Origin: Idiomarina xiamenensis 10-D-4
GTDB taxonomy: Bacteria > Pseudomonadota > Gammaproteobacteria > Enterobacterales > Alteromonadaceae
Direction of reading: 5' to 3'
Length of the DNA stretch: 64,000 bases
NCBI RefSeq assembly: GCF_000299895.1
Contig: NZ_AMRG01000016.1
Coordinates: 1 to 64,000, forward strand
Under the pieces are notes generated by a model, which was not told the DNA's origin, ran no database searches, and worked only from the letters and a program-made list of their open reading frames with translations. Both the position numbers and the translations under genes were made by a program. Within the stretch, counting starts at the first letter, position 1. Each line of letters begins with the position of its first letter. This document shows positions 17,812 to 27,813 of the stretch, in pieces.

Positions 17812-18570
17812 TTATGGCTGGGTTTGCGATTCTAGATCGATGTCATCAAAACGATCGAAATCCTCAAAGTCCTCGAACTCGTCATCTTCCATTTCGACCG
17901 GCGGATTGCCATCGTAAACCCGATCACGCCAGTTTTGGAAATACGCTTCACGGACAAACGCGTAAGGGTCCAACGAGTTATTTAACACCCGCTCTTGCTG
18001 ACGCAACTGAATGCGGGTCTCGAGCCCTTTAATGGTCCAGCGCGCAATATCCATTGGCCACGTTAACAGCGGATAAGGAAAGTACATGCCGTCAACCACA
18101 TCGCCACCACGGTCAATGACCACCGTCGGTCCTAGCACCGGCAGCATCAAATACGGACCATCGGTCACCCCCCAAGTGGCTAACACCTCGCCAAAGCCCT
18201 CCTGACGTTTATTCAAGCCGACATGGCTAGCAACATCAAAGAGCCCCAACAAACCGACGGTCGAGTTGATGACAAAGCGACTTAATGAAACACCGGCATC
18301 GGCGAACTTGGCTTGTAGCGTATTGTTAACAAATGACGAAGGTTCGTCGAGGTTTTCCGTCATGTTATACAAAGCACGTCTAACCCCCTCAGGAATTTCA
18401 TCATAAACATCCGCCGCTGGAGAAATAATATTGCGGTCGAGTTCTTGGTTAAAATCCCACATTTCGCGGTTAAAATGCTCAAACGGATCGCGTGGATCCT
18501 GATCCGGGTCTGGAGTACTCGAACAACCCGCCAACAATAACGCTGTCAGTGCGACAATAAGACTTTTCAT
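17812..18570 (-). CDS. mlaA: Outer-membrane lipid asymmetry lipoprotein MlaA (VacJ)
   Basis: A 252-residue lipoprotein with lipobox LAGC (lipid-modified Cys16), then the MlaA domain (DPFEHFNREMWDFNQELDRN and GDPYLMLPVLGPTVVIDRGG-like stretches). MlaA removes phospholipids from the outer leaflet and passes them to MlaC. The last 25 or so residues form an unusually acidic Asp/Glu/Phe-rich tail. Its ATG overlaps the ccmI stop by 4 nt, so it is translated as the last gene of the ccm operon. Confidence 0.94.
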   Translation of the reverse strand: MKSLIVALTALLLAGCSSTPDPDQDPRDPFEHFNREMWDFNQELDRNIISPAADVYDEIPEGVRRALYNMTENLDEPSSFVNNTLQAKFADAGVSLSRFVINSTVGLLGLFDVASHVGLNKRQEGFGEVLATWGVTDGPYLMLPVLGPTVVIDRGGDVVDGMYFPYPLLTWPMDIARWTIKGLETRIQLRQQERVLNNSLDPYAFVREAYFQNWRDRVYDGNPPVEMEDDEFEDFEDFDRFDDIDLESQTQP

Positions 18571-19784
18571 TCCGTTAAACGCCTATCAATAATAATCGAA
18601 ACTTGTTGCTCGGGCTGATTTTCCAGCACCGCCGAGCGCCCTTCCAGATCTCCAACGGTAGTGTCGATACGCTGATCTTGAGAAATTCTGGCGACCACTT
18701 GCCACTGGTCTAACTGACTCATTTGATAATCGGCCAACATCGCATCGGCATCACTTAGACTCACCGATACCGGTAACTCGCTTAATGGCTGTCGAATCAC
18801 TGCCGCCGGCATGGGTCGCCCGTTTGGATTAATCACATAAACAAACAACGTCGCATCCGTCGGAATAGCGGCGCGTAATTGTTCGTCAATGGTGACCGTG
18901 ACTTGTAACGCCTGCGCTTGTTGTTGCTGTCGAGTTTCGGCATCAGCAATCGCATTAGCCAACACTTGGCGTCGCTCTGCGTCTTCTGGTAATTGCGCTA
19001 ACAACGCCTGCCAAGCTTCAATAGCCTGCTTCCAATCACCGCGCTGGTAAGCGACAAAACCAGCCAGCGACAATGCATCAGCTTGCTGCGGCTGCACCGT
19101 TAACGCCCGCGCTAATAAGCTTGAGGCGCGCTGCAACTGCTGCTCGCCACCCACCGCTAACAGCGCTTGGCTATAACTGACTAGGGTGCCGACTCGTTCA
19201 GGCTGCAACGCTAACGACTTTTCAAACGCTTGAAAGGCCTCGCCGGTTTGTTGCAGGGTCAACATTAAACGCGCATAGATTAACCATGCTACCGCGTCGT
19301 CGGGTTGGCGCGCTAGTTTTTGCCGTAAGCCTAGAGCAAACTGATTGATTTCCTCAATAGTCGCGCTCTCATCGCTATTCATCATGACTTTCTTGCCAAG
19401 CTCTGGCAAGGCCGTTAACGCTTGGTCGGCTTGCCACTGCAAACGCCAGCTATTGCCTAAGAAATAGCTACCCACAGCAATCAGCATCACCAGTAAGGCA
19501 GGCCACAATAAGCGCGTTTTCCCCGAACCTAATGCTAATTCCTGACGCTCGGTATCAGCTAAGTACTGTCGTTCGAGTTCCTGCTCCGCCTCGCGAAATT
19601 CGTCGTCGCCCAGCAAACCTTGGTGATGCTCTTGTTGTAACTCACTAAAGCGTTGCTGATATAGCTGACGGTTAAACGCCTGACGGCTCTGACGCTGCAC
19701 GGCCTGGCGCCGACCAGCGACCAATAGAAACAACATGCCGATGAGCACTAAGCAAGCCATCGCTAAGCCATTAACGATCATCAC
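18567..19784 (-). CDS. ccmI: Cytochrome c maturation protein CcmI
   Basis: A 405-residue inner-membrane protein with two membrane helices (about 5-25 and 95-115), an intervening acidic cytoplasmic loop, and a periplasmic TPR region (about 140-290) followed by a C-terminal domain. CcmI chaperones apocytochrome c to the haem ligation complex. This is the fused type equivalent to the C-terminal half of E. coli CcmH. It overlaps ccmH by 14 nt. Confidence 0.92.
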   Translation of the reverse strand: MMIVNGLAMACLVLIGMLFLLVAGRRQAVQRQSRQAFNRQLYQQRFSELQQEHHQGLLGDDEFREAEQELERQYLADTERQELALGSGKTRLLWPALLVMLIAVGSYFLGNSWRLQWQADQALTALPELGKKVMMNSDESATIEEINQFALGLRQKLARQPDDAVAWLIYARLMLTLQQTGEAFQAFEKSLALQPERVGTLVSYSQALLAVGGEQQLQRASSLLARALTVQPQQADALSLAGFVAYQRGDWKQAIEAWQALLAQLPEDAERRQVLANAIADAETRQQQQAQALQVTVTIDEQLRAAIPTDATLFVYVINPNGRPMPAAVIRQPLSELPVSVSLSDADAMLADYQMSQLDQWQVVARISQDQRIDTTVGDLEGRSAVLENQPEQQVSIIIDRRLTE

Positions 19785-20247
19785 TGTGCTCCTCTGCGGT
19801 ACGTTTTAACTGTGCTAAACGTTGTCGTTCGGCGTCACTCAGCGGCGTCTCATCAGCCGCAATACGACGTTGCCGACGCACTAACACGACAATGGTGGCC
19901 AAGCCGATCAGTACAATCACCGCAGGCCCCCACCACAGAACACTGGTAGCTAACGTTAATGGCGGCTGATAATGTACGAAGTCGCCATAGCGAGCGACCA
20001 TATAATCGATGATCTGTTGCCGCGATTGCCCAGCTTGTACCATCTCTGCGGTGCGGTCACGCAGGTCTTTTGCCAGCGGAGCGTTAGAATCGGCAATGGT
20101 TTGATTTTGACACTTAGGACAACGGAGTTCGTTGATCAACTGATGATAAAGCTGCTGTTGTTGCGCATTATCAAATTGGCGAACCTCGGTTGCATTAACC
20201 GTCAACACCACTAACAGGCTTGCGATTAGCGTAATAACGAACTTCAT
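19771..20247 (-). CDS. ccmH: Cytochrome c maturation thiol reductase CcmH
   Basis: A 158-residue protein with a signal peptide, the redox motif LRCPKC (Cys43 and Cys46), and a C-terminal membrane helix. It reduces apocytochrome c or receives it for haem attachment. I start it at MKFVITLIAS (ATG at 20247), which overlaps the ccmG stop (ATGA); an in-frame extension to 20292 would spoil the signal peptide and lies inside ccmG. Confidence 0.94.
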   Translation of the reverse strand: MKFVITLIASLLVVLTVNATEVRQFDNAQQQQLYHQLINELRCPKCQNQTIADSNAPLAKDLRDRTAEMVQAGQSRQQIIDYMVARYGDFVHYQPPLTLATSVLWWGPAVIVLIGLATIVVLVRRQRRIAADETPLSDAERQRLAQLKRTAEEHSDDR

Positions 20248-20786
20248 TGCGCCTCCAAGCCGTAGTAAATCGGCGCTAATGTCTGCTGCCAATTACGCGC
20301 ATTGACGTCACCTACATGGCGATATCGAACAATACCCTGTGCGTCGATGATAAACGTCTCGGGAGCTCCATAAACACCAAAGTCGATGGCGACACTGCCC
20401 TTTTCATCGAACAAGGTTTGTTGATAGGGGTCACCCAAGGTATTCAACCAATCAACGGCCTTAGCGCGTGAGTCATCCTTATAATTCAAGCCGATGATAT
20501 TTACACCCTGATCGGCTAATTGATTTAAAAACTCATGCTCAGCACGGCAAGTCGGACACCACGTCGCCCAAACATTGAGTAGCACCGGCTTGCCCTTTAG
20601 TAACGACTGATCAAAGCGTTGTTCAGGGTGGTAAATATTCGGTAGCTGAAAAGCCGGTACCGGTTTACCGATCAACGCTGAATTGAGTTCGGTCGGATCG
20701 CTGAATAAGCCACGTAAGAGAAAAGCGGCTAAGCCGATAAACAGTGCCAACGGCACAAACAATATCGCTAATTTTAGTTTGCTCAT
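20244..20786 (-). CDS. ccmG: Periplasmic thiol:disulfide oxidoreductase CcmG/DsbE
   Basis: A 180-residue membrane-anchored thioredoxin-fold protein. An N-terminal anchor (about 5-25) is followed by the active site WATWCPTCRAEH and the cis-Pro region YGAPETFIID. It keeps the apocytochrome haem-binding cysteines reduced, using electrons from CcdA/DsbD. Its start overlaps the ccmF stop by 4 nt. Confidence 0.95.
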   Translation of the reverse strand: MSKLKLAILFVPLALFIGLAAFLLRGLFSDPTELNSALIGKPVPAFQLPNIYHPEQRFDQSLLKGKPVLLNVWATWCPTCRAEHEFLNQLADQGVNIIGLNYKDDSRAKAVDWLNTLGDPYQQTLFDEKGSVAIDFGVYGAPETFIIDAQGIVRYRHVGDVNARNWQQTLAPIYYGLEAQ

Positions 20787-22747
20787 GCTTCAGCTCCCGT
20801 CATTGCTGTGCCGCGACGTCGTTGCCGATAGCGCTTATCGGTCAGCGCCAATAACGCTCCAGCAGCCATGATCAACGCCCCCAGCCAAATCCAACGCACA
20901 AAAGGCTTAACATAAATACGCAATGCCCAACGCTGGTCGTCAATGGGCTCAGCCAACGCCACATATAGGTCACGTAACAAACTGGTTTGCAAACCAACTT
21001 CGGTCATGCTGGTGCGCTGCACTCGGTAAAAACGCTTTTCTGACACTAGCTCGCTGACCAGTTCACCATTTTTAAAGACGCTAAATTCACCGTGCTCGGT
21101 ATCAAAGTTGGGGCCATCGTAGTGTGCTAATCGGTCAAAACGAACTTGGTAGCCGGCAATTTCAGCCGCTTGTCCCGGCGCCAACGCGACGTCACGTTCA
21201 ATTTCATAATGACTGACTAAAACAATGCCGATCAACGACACGGCAAAGCCAACGTGGCCGAGCACCATGCCCCAATGACTACGTCCTAAGCGCGTTAAGT
21301 GTGCGGCACTGAGCTGACGCTGGGCCAAGCTTTGGCGAATCTCAGCTAAAGTCGCGATTAACACCCAAAATGCCAGAAACAGGCCTAACACCACCATGGT
21401 TGGCACCTGCCCAGCCCAAATCGCCGGTAATCCCCATGCTAAAGCTAAAGCCAAGAGCAACGCTAACGCTAATGGTTGTCGAATGGCTTTGAATTCCTGT
21501 CGCCGCCAACGCACCAACGGACCGACACCCACCAGCAATGCAAAAGGCACCACTAACCAAGTAAATAGGCGGTTGAAAAAAGGCTCGCCGATAGAAATCG
21601 ACCCCAGTCCTAACTCTTTATGTACTAATGGTAACAAGGTGCCTAGCAATACCACCGCGGTCGCCGCCATCAGTAAAATGTTATTACCCAACAGCATCAC
21701 TTCGCGAGAAAATCCCTGATAACGGCCACTGCGACTGACTTTTCCGGCGCGTAATGCGTATAACGCTAAGGAGCCGCCAATGACCACAGCTAATAGCGCT
21801 AAAATAAATAAGCCACGAGCCGGATCGGTGGCAAAGGCATGCACCGACACCAATACCCCAGAGCGAACCAAGAAAGTCCCCAGCAAACTTAAGGCAAACG
21901 CCGCTATTGCCAACAGCACGGTCCATGACTTAAAGCTACCGCGCTTTTCGGTTACCGCTAATGAATGTATCAACGCGGTCCCCACTAACCACGGCATAAA
22001 ACTGGCATTTTCGACCGGGTCCCAGAACCACCAGCCGCCCCAACCGAGCTCGTAATAAGCCCACCAACTGCCTAGGGCAATACCGACGGTCAAAAACAAC
22101 CAAGCGGCCAATGTCCACGGTCTAGACCAACGCGCCCAGGCAGCATCCAACTGTCCCGACCACAGTGCAGCAATGGCAAAAGCGAAAGCGACCGAAAAAC
22201 CGACATAGCCCATATACAGCATCGGCGGATGAATGATCATGCCGGGATCTTGCAATAACGGGTTCAAATCGCCGCCATCGACAGGAATAAACGGCAAGCT
22301 CCGATCAAATGGGTTCGATACGCTCAACATGAACAGGTAAAAGCCAATACTGACCAAGCCCAACACCACCAAGACGCGGGTGATCATGGATAACGGCATA
22401 CTACGCGAAAAACGCGCTACCGCGGCAATCCAGCTAGCCTGCATGAACATCCAGAGTAAGAAAGAGCCCTCATGTGAGCCCCACACGGCGGTGATGCGAT
22501 ATATTAACGGTGTTTGTGAATTAGAGTTGGCGGCAACATAGGCGATACTAAAATCGTTAACCACAAAGCCCCAAGTTAACATCAGTAACGAAATCGCCGT
22601 AAACAACCACAAGCCGTAAGCCAACGGTCTTGCTAACGCCATTTGCGCCGGATTGCGGCGATACAAGCCTAAAGTCGGCCAAACCGCTAGCAAAATCGAG
22701 AAAGCCAAGGCTAAACATAACGCCAGGTGTCCTAACTCAGCAATCAT
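20783..22747 (-). CDS. ccmF: Cytochrome c haem lyase subunit CcmF
   Basis: A 654-residue polytopic protein with around 14 or 15 membrane segments. It carries the tryptophan-rich WWD motif ([19 protein letters not shown]) and conserved histidines in periplasmic loops that handle haem. With CcmH and CcmI it ligates haem from CcmE to apocytochrome c. Length is standard. It overlaps ccmE by 4 nt. Confidence 0.97.
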   Translation of the reverse strand: MIAELGHLALCLALAFSILLAVWPTLGLYRRNPAQMALARPLAYGLWLFTAISLLMLTWGFVVNDFSIAYVAANSNSQTPLIYRITAVWGSHEGSFLLWMFMQASWIAAVARFSRSMPLSMITRVLVVLGLVSIGFYLFMLSVSNPFDRSLPFIPVDGGDLNPLLQDPGMIIHPPMLYMGYVGFSVAFAFAIAALWSGQLDAAWARWSRPWTLAAWLFLTVGIALGSWWAYYELGWGGWWFWDPVENASFMPWLVGTALIHSLAVTEKRGSFKSWTVLLAIAAFALSLLGTFLVRSGVLVSVHAFATDPARGLFILALLAVVIGGSLALYALRAGKVSRSGRYQGFSREVMLLGNNILLMAATAVVLLGTLLPLVHKELGLGSISIGEPFFNRLFTWLVVPFALLVGVGPLVRWRRQEFKAIRQPLALALLLALALAWGLPAIWAGQVPTMVVLGLFLAFWVLIATLAEIRQSLAQRQLSAAHLTRLGRSHWGMVLGHVGFAVSLIGIVLVSHYEIERDVALAPGQAAEIAGYQVRFDRLAHYDGPNFDTEHGEFSVFKNGELVSELVSEKRFYRVQRTSMTEVGLQTSLLRDLYVALAEPIDDQRWALRIYVKPFVRWIWLGALIMAAGALLALTDKRYRQRRRGTAMTGAEA

Positions 22748-23235
22748 CGGCCCGCTCCCGAACTGCTGTCATCCACTTGGTTTGGGTTAACGTGACGAAT
22801 GCCTTTTATTTGTTCAGCTAGTTCAGGCGGCATGTATTCTTCATCATGTTTGGCCAGCACCTCGCTAGCATCGACTTCGTTTGCCGAGGTCAGTACGCCT
22901 TGCGCAACGATACCCTGCCCTTCGCGAAATAGGTCTGGCAAGATACCCTGATAGTTAACCGTCACCAGCGGCCCACCGTCGGTCAGTTGAAAACTCACTT
23001 TCAAAGTTTCTGGATCGCGTTTAACCGAGCCTTCGACCACCATGCCACCGATCCGCAAGCGTTGCCCGACGCTAGGCACCTGTTGTTGTTTACCCTTACC
23101 TTCAACCAACTCGGTCGGGGTATAAAATAAATCAATATTTTGTGTCAACGCGTAAAGCATCAACGACGCCGCCGCAGCGACACCCACTAGTAACATGGAA
23201 ACGAGGGTTAAACGTTTTTTTCGACGCGGATTCAT
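22744..23235 (-). CDS. ccmE: Periplasmic haem chaperone CcmE
   Basis: A 163-residue protein with an N-terminal membrane anchor (about 9-30) and an OB-fold domain. The covalent haem-binding motif [12 protein letters not shown] is intact, with His130 and Tyr134 at exactly the E. coli positions. It receives haem from CcmABCD and delivers it to CcmF. The start overlaps the ccmD stop. Confidence 0.97.
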   Translation of the reverse strand: MNPRRKKRLTLVSMLLVGVAAAASLMLYALTQNIDLFYTPTELVEGKGKQQQVPSVGQRLRIGGMVVEGSVKRDPETLKVSFQLTDGGPLVTVNYQGILPDLFREGQGIVAQGVLTSANEVDASEVLAKHDEEYMPPELAEQIKGIRHVNPNQVDDSSSGAGR

Positions 23236-23441
23236 GGTGTATTAACCTCCTGCTGGCGACGCTTGGCAAGGCGCTGTTGGCGCTGCTGCAACTGTGTTGC
23301 CAAACGTTTTAAGCGACGCTGGGTCCATAAGGTATAGCAAGTCAGCAAGGCTAAAATTAAAAAGCTTAAAGCGAATGCCGACCACACGTACAGGCCGTAG
23401 CCCCCCATGTGAATAAAAGCCTGCCAATCAGAAAATGCCAT
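23232..23441 (-). CDS. ccmD: Haem exporter accessory protein CcmD
   Basis: A 69-residue protein with one membrane helix (about 15-38) and a basic Gln/Arg-rich cytoplasmic tail. It has the FxxMGGYGxYVW-type start ([19 protein letters not shown]) typical of CcmD. It helps release holo-CcmE from CcmABC. It is easily missed because of its size; the position between ccmC and ccmE confirms it. Confidence 0.94.
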   Translation of the reverse strand: MAFSDWQAFIHMGGYGLYVWSAFALSFLILALLTCYTLWTQRRLKRLATQLQQRQQRLAKRRQQEVNTP

Positions 23442-24211
23442 CAGCGAGTCTCCTGCTGTGATACCGCAACTGGCGGGTTAACGCCCAGTTCCGCTTGCGC
23501 CCAGGGTCGATGTATCTCATTAAATAGCATCTCGTTGCGTAAGCGCATGATGATGAGTGTGGCGGTGACTAAAGCAAACGCCAGAATGCTCAGTAACAAT
23601 GGCCAAAGCATATCGTTGGCAATCGACGGACGGCCGAACTTAGTAATGGTGGCGCCCTGATGCAGGGTGTTCCACCACTCTACCGAAAAGTGGATGATGG
23701 GCAGGTTGATGACACCAACAATCGCCAGAATAGCGGCAGCCTTGGCACCCGCCTTTTGATCATCAAAGGCAAAATAAAGCGCTAGCACACCGACGTATAA
23801 GAAAAACAAAATGAGTTCTGACGTCAGCCGCGCATCCCACTCCCACCATGTGCCCCACATCGGTTTTCCCCAGATGGCACCGGTTAACAGCGCAATAGCA
23901 GTCATTGCGGCTCCTACCGGGGCGATGGCGGCGATAGCCCACGACGCGGTACGAATCTGCCAAACCAAGGCAATCAAGGCCATGATAGCCATACCGAAAT
24001 AAGCACCCATCGACCAAATGGCAGCTGGTACATGAATGTAAATGATGCGATAGCTATCGCCTTGCTGGTAATCTGCCGGCGCGAAAGCTAACCCCCAAAC
24101 CAGACTAATCAGTAAAGTCACCACGGCACTACAGGCAAACCATGGCAGCAAACGAGAGAGTAAGCGATAACTTGCTTCAGCTTTTGCGTAAGGATGTAAC
24201 CAGCGCCACAT
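23441..24211 (-). CDS. ccmC: Haem exporter permease CcmC
   Basis: A 256-residue membrane protein with about six helices and the tryptophan-rich motif WGTWWEWDARLTSEL. CcmC loads haem onto CcmE. Its stop codon touches the ccmD start, and it starts 1 nt after the ccmB stop. Confidence 0.97.
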   Translation of the reverse strand: MWRWLHPYAKAEASYRLLSRLLPWFACSAVVTLLISLVWGLAFAPADYQQGDSYRIIYIHVPAAIWSMGAYFGMAIMALIALVWQIRTASWAIAAIAPVGAAMTAIALLTGAIWGKPMWGTWWEWDARLTSELILFFLYVGVLALYFAFDDQKAGAKAAAILAIVGVINLPIIHFSVEWWNTLHQGATITKFGRPSIANDMLWPLLLSILAFALVTATLIIMRLRNEMLFNEIHRPWAQAELGVNPPVAVSQQETR

Positions 24212-24212
24212 A

Positions 24213-24896
24213 TTAATTCACACTCACTTTGACCGCTGCCGCAACAGCTAGCGGTGAACAGGTTAAACTTAGTACGGTTAAGGCCGCCAAAATGGCTAAT
24301 AAACCTTGATTAGGCATACCGACCACCGCCGCCTCGACTGCCGCTGTGGCAAAAATGAGCAACGGTATAAATAACGGGATCAGGATCAGACTTAGCAGCG
24401 CGCCACCGCGTTGAGCGCCAGCGGTCAGCGCCGCCCCGATTGCGCCAATCGCGCTTAACAGCGGAGTACCTAACAGCAGACTGAGCATTAACGTTAACCA
24501 AGCCGATGTCGGCAGATTTAGCAACATTGCTAATAGCGGCGACAGCATAATCAACGGCAACCCAGTTAACAACCAATGCGCGGCTATCTTACTGAGCATG
24601 ATCAAACTTAATGGACAAGGCGACAAGCAAAGCTGCTCTAGAGTACCGTCTTGTAAATCGTCACGAAATAAACGCTCCAGCCCCAATAGGCTTGATAACA
24701 AGGCGGTTATCCAAATAATGCCGGGCGCGATACGCGCTAAAACATCGGGGCCCGGACCAACGCCGAGCGGAAACAGCGTAACCACCATGAGCAAAAACAA
24801 CAATGGGTTAATCAGGTCGCTTTTACGCCGCACCGCTACCGTTAATTCGCGTTTAAAGACAGTACTCATCACTTGCCAGCTATTACGCGTATTCAT
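24213..24896 (-). CDS. ccmB: Haem exporter ABC permease CcmB
   Basis: A 227-residue membrane protein with six predicted helices, including the conserved LFPLGVGPG and GLERLFRDDLQDGTLEQL-type stretches. It is the permease partner of the CcmA ATPase in the complex that releases holo-CcmE. Its start overlaps the ccmA stop by 14 nt. Confidence 0.96.
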   Translation of the reverse strand: MNTRNSWQVMSTVFKRELTVAVRRKSDLINPLLFLLMVVTLFPLGVGPGPDVLARIAPGIIWITALLSSLLGLERLFRDDLQDGTLEQLCLSPCPLSLIMLSKIAAHWLLTGLPLIMLSPLLAMLLNLPTSAWLTLMLSLLLGTPLLSAIGAIGAALTAGAQRGGALLSLILIPLFIPLLIFATAAVEAAVVGMPNQGLLAILAALTVLSLTCSPLAVAAAVKVSVN

Positions 24897-25581
24897 TGCT
24901 GGCTCCTTGAGTCGTTGCGGTAACGCTTGCTTGGTCAGCTGTGCTGCTAGCCGATTCGGTCAACAGGGTTAAACGGCGATAGTCACCAGCAAAATCATGC
25001 AATGCCTGATGCGAGGTCATTACAATCGCGCCACCGGCGTCTAAATGGCTTAAAAAACGCTGTTGCAATAACCGAATACCCGGCTGATCGAGTGCCGTAA
25101 AAGGCTCGTCCAAGATCCACATCGTGGCCTGATTAGCCCATAATCGTGCCAACGCGATACGTCGCTGCTGGCCGGCTGACAATTGACGTGCCGGGATATC
25201 TTCTAGACCCAGCAGGCCGATACGCTCGAGTATATCCCAGTCATCGTTGACGTTGGCCGCGACACCGTCCATTTGCCGCTGAAAAGCCAAATTCTCAAGT
25301 GCGGTTAAATCGGCCTTAACGGCAGCCTTGTGACCGATAAATAAAAGCTCTCGATAAAAACCGTCAAGTTGCTCAGCTAACGGCTGCTGACGGTATTCGA
25401 TTTGACCTTGCTGCAACGGTAGTAAACCCGCTAAGGTGCGCAGTAAGGTAGATTTTCCGGCGCCATTTATGCCTTCGACATGCCATAGCTGCCCCGCACA
25501 GACGGATAATGATAAATCACTAAACAGTGTTCTATCACCACGACTGCAAGCCAATGCTGATGCCTGAAGCAATGCCACCAT
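24883..25581 (-). CDS. ccmA: Haem exporter ATP-binding protein CcmA
   Basis: A 232-residue ABC ATPase with Walker A GINGAGKSTLLR, signature LSAGQQRRIALARL, and Walker B MWILDEP followed by the H-loop MTSHQALHD. I start it at the ATG at 25581 (AAGG 5 nt upstream); a TTG at 25596 would add five residues. It is the first gene of the ccmABCDEFGHI-mlaA operon, divergent from the fliK-like gene across 86 bp. Confidence 0.94.
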   Translation of the reverse strand: MVALLQASALACSRGDRTLFSDLSLSVCAGQLWHVEGINGAGKSTLLRTLAGLLPLQQGQIEYRQQPLAEQLDGFYRELLFIGHKAAVKADLTALENLAFQRQMDGVAANVNDDWDILERIGLLGLEDIPARQLSAGQQRRIALARLWANQATMWILDEPFTALDQPGIRLLQQRFLSHLDAGGAIVMTSHQALHDFAGDYRRLTLLTESASSTADQASVTATTQGASNEYA

Positions 25582-25667
25582 GAAAACCTTGTTCAACTAC
25601 CTTAAAATTTTGCCGATAATACCACAGCGGGAATCAATTTTAACGTAAAACAGAGGCTAAACTTATT

Positions 25668-27470
25668 ATGGCTAACGGCCAGTCACCTTTAGGTCAGCTA
25701 TTGCAAAGCATTGCCAGCTCGAGCACCGCCTCGACTGCCAACAATAGCCAACTGCTAGCCGAGTTGAGTCGTCCGGGACACAGCCATTTGGCACAGGTGG
25801 TGAGCGTCGCTAACAGTCAGATCGTCTTGCAGCTAGGGCGTCAACAGTTGACGCTTAACAGCCAAGCGTTACCCGCCGCTATTCAGCAACAATTGCAGCA
25901 AGGCGCACGCGAGTTACTGTTGTTTAATCCGCCCGCCAATACGCAAAAGTTGTCGCAAGGGCCGAGTCAACAAGCCGATATCCGGCTTTGGTTATTGCCG
26001 TTAAAAGCCGCTCAAGATGGTCAATTGCAGCTCATGAATCGGCAACAACCGCTGGTCAACTGGCAACTGAATGAGCGCCAGCAATTGATCTTCCAACAAG
26101 GTTCAACAACGGTAGAACTACCGCGCCGTTTGCCCCCTATGGTGGCAAACTTTTTAGCCTCACACGGCAGTTTAAAATTGGAATTCGCGCTGACTCAGCC
26201 ATCTGCTACACGCCAAGAGCCGCAACTGGTCGTCAGCTTACATTCGGCCAAACCCTCTTACCAAGTGCCACCACGAGCGCAAATTCCGCAATTGACCATG
26301 CCCTTAGCGAGCCCGTTAGCACAGCAATTGCTGAAGTTCAGTGAACAAGGCGTGAGTCGTTTAGCGTTAGAGCAATTGTTACAGTCTATGCGGCAACCGT
26401 CAGGCTTTATCGCACCGTTGCCGGGTCATGAACAAACGCTTGATGCTACTCGCTTATTGCAAGGCCGGGCGGCGTCACCACAACAGGTCATGCAACGCTT
26501 AACCGAATTACTGCAGAACGCACCGCCGACACGCGACGTAAATAACACGGCGTTGGCGCAATCCATTAAAGCGCTGGCTGAACAGTATTCAATCAGCAGC
26601 GCCGCTACAGCAGCGCCTGCTCGGCCCGCGTCAGTGGCAGCTAGCGCGGCTCAGGCCGATGTCGAATTACAACAACTATTAACGCAACTATTGGCAAAAA
26701 GTCCGCAGGCAGAGCAGTTAGCGCAACAACCGCAAGCCTTGCAGCACTGGGTCTCACAGTGGTTTGCAGCGCGTCCTTTAGCATTACAAAGTGCACAACA
26801 ACTGGGTGGCTTGGGGCAAGCTTTGTTATTGTTGTTGGGCGCTCGCCTGCAACAACAACAGCCGCAAGGCGGCACACAGCAATGGTTACAGCAGTTGCAG
26901 CAATGGCTGCAGCCAGCGTCAAATAGCGCCGCTAAAGCCACTAATGCGGCGCTTAACAGCGCCCCACCCACAACTGAAATGAATAGCCCACTGGCGCAAG
27001 CTTCCAGCAGCTTAGTCAGTCGCTTGCTACAAACCTTAGGCAGTGCTTTTGCAAGCGCCCAATTGAGCCAAGCGCGCCTGCAAGAGTCGAGCGCTAACCA
27101 GCAGCCCGACTATTACATTTTGCTACCACCTGCAGCGCAACAAAATAAGCAAGATGAACTGTTAATACAACGCCGTAAAGATCGTCGTCGAGATCGTCAA
27201 CAGCAAGATATTTGGTTATTTACCTTACGTTTAGATACACAGCGTTTAGGCGTTATTATGGCTAAGGGACGTTATCAGCAAGGTCATGCACAAATTGATT
27301 TTTATACCAACAATAGCGCCACTCAGCAGCAATTAGAAACACACCTAGCGGTTTTGCAAGGACGCTTGCAAGCGCAGCAGGTTAATCAGGTCGACTTTAG
27401 CGTGCAGGCGGGAGACATCCCCGAGAGCCTGGCAGAGCAAGCTTCGGGCGTCATAAGGGTCAGCGTATGA
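25668..27470 (+). CDS. Flagellar hook-length control protein FliK-like
   Basis: A 600-residue protein very rich in Gln, Ala and Leu, with a FliK-type C-terminal domain (about 480-600; DIWLFTLRLDTQRLGVIMAKG, then a Gln-rich stretch). Classical FliK is a secreted ruler that switches export from hook to filament. This gene is not in a hook-basal-body operon but overlaps (ATGA) a stand-alone FlhB C-terminal domain gene, so it may be a paralogue rather than the main FliK. The hook operon is not in this window. Confidence 0.78.
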   Translation: MANGQSPLGQLLQSIASSSTASTANNSQLLAELSRPGHSHLAQVVSVANSQIVLQLGRQQLTLNSQALPAAIQQQLQQGARELLLFNPPANTQKLSQGPSQQADIRLWLLPLKAAQDGQLQLMNRQQPLVNWQLNERQQLIFQQGSTTVELPRRLPPMVANFLASHGSLKLEFALTQPSATRQEPQLVVSLHSAKPSYQVPPRAQIPQLTMPLASPLAQQLLKFSEQGVSRLALEQLLQSMRQPSGFIAPLPGHEQTLDATRLLQGRAASPQQVMQRLTELLQNAPPTRDVNNTALAQSIKALAEQYSISSAATAAPARPASVAASAAQADVELQQLLTQLLAKSPQAEQLAQQPQALQHWVSQWFAARPLALQSAQQLGGLGQALLLLLGARLQQQQPQGGTQQWLQQLQQWLQPASNSAAKATNAALNSAPPTTEMNSPLAQASSSLVSRLLQTLGSAFASAQLSQARLQESSANQQPDYYILLPPAAQQNKQDELLIQRRKDRRRDRQQQDIWLFTLRLDTQRLGVIMAKGRYQQGHAQIDFYTNNSATQQQLETHLAVLQGRLQAQQVNQVDFSVQAGDIPESLAEQASGVIRVSV

Positions 27471-27799
27471 AAACTCCAGAGGGTGAGCAGCAACCAGACA
27501 AACAAGCTATCGCGTTGAGCTATGATGGCGCGAACACGCCGACGGTGGTGGCAAAAGGCTATGCCGAGCTTGCTGAGGAGATCATCGCCGTAGCCAAGGC
27601 GCACGGCGTCATGGTTCATAACGATCCGGAACTATCAGACAGCTTAGCCAAGCTCAATGTTGGAGAAGAAATACCGCAACCGCTGTATGTCATTATCGCT
27701 GAACTGATTGCCTTTGCTTATTATCTGGATGGTCGCTTTCCTAGCCAGTGGGAATACGGCTTACCACTCAGTAAACCGCCAGCCGCCGATGACGATTAA
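27467..27799 (+). CDS. Stand-alone FlhB C-terminal domain protein (FlhX/YlqH-like)
   Basis: A 110-residue soluble protein matching only the cytoplasmic C-terminal part of FlhB/YscU. Key stretches are AIALSYDG, TPTVVAKGYAELAEEI and GEEIPQPLYVIIAELIAFAYYL. It has no membrane helices and no NPTH self-cleavage site; it begins about where cleaved FlhB would. In Campylobacter a similar protein, FlhX, can partly replace that fragment. A role in export switching with the overlapping fliK-like gene is inferred. Confidence 0.85.
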   Translation: MKTPEGEQQPDKQAIALSYDGANTPTVVAKGYAELAEEIIAVAKAHGVMVHNDPELSDSLAKLNVGEEIPQPLYVIIAELIAFAYYLDGRFPSQWEYGLPLSKPPAADDD

Positions 27800-27813
27800 A
27801 AGCGCTATCACGC

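Noticed and set aside
25593-25619. A perfect sigma-28 -10 box (GCCGATAA at 25612-25619) upstream of the fliK-like gene
   Set aside because: The -35 position at the required 11-nt spacing reads TCAACTAC, matching the consensus TAAAGTTT at only about three positions. A chance or degenerate site is more likely.
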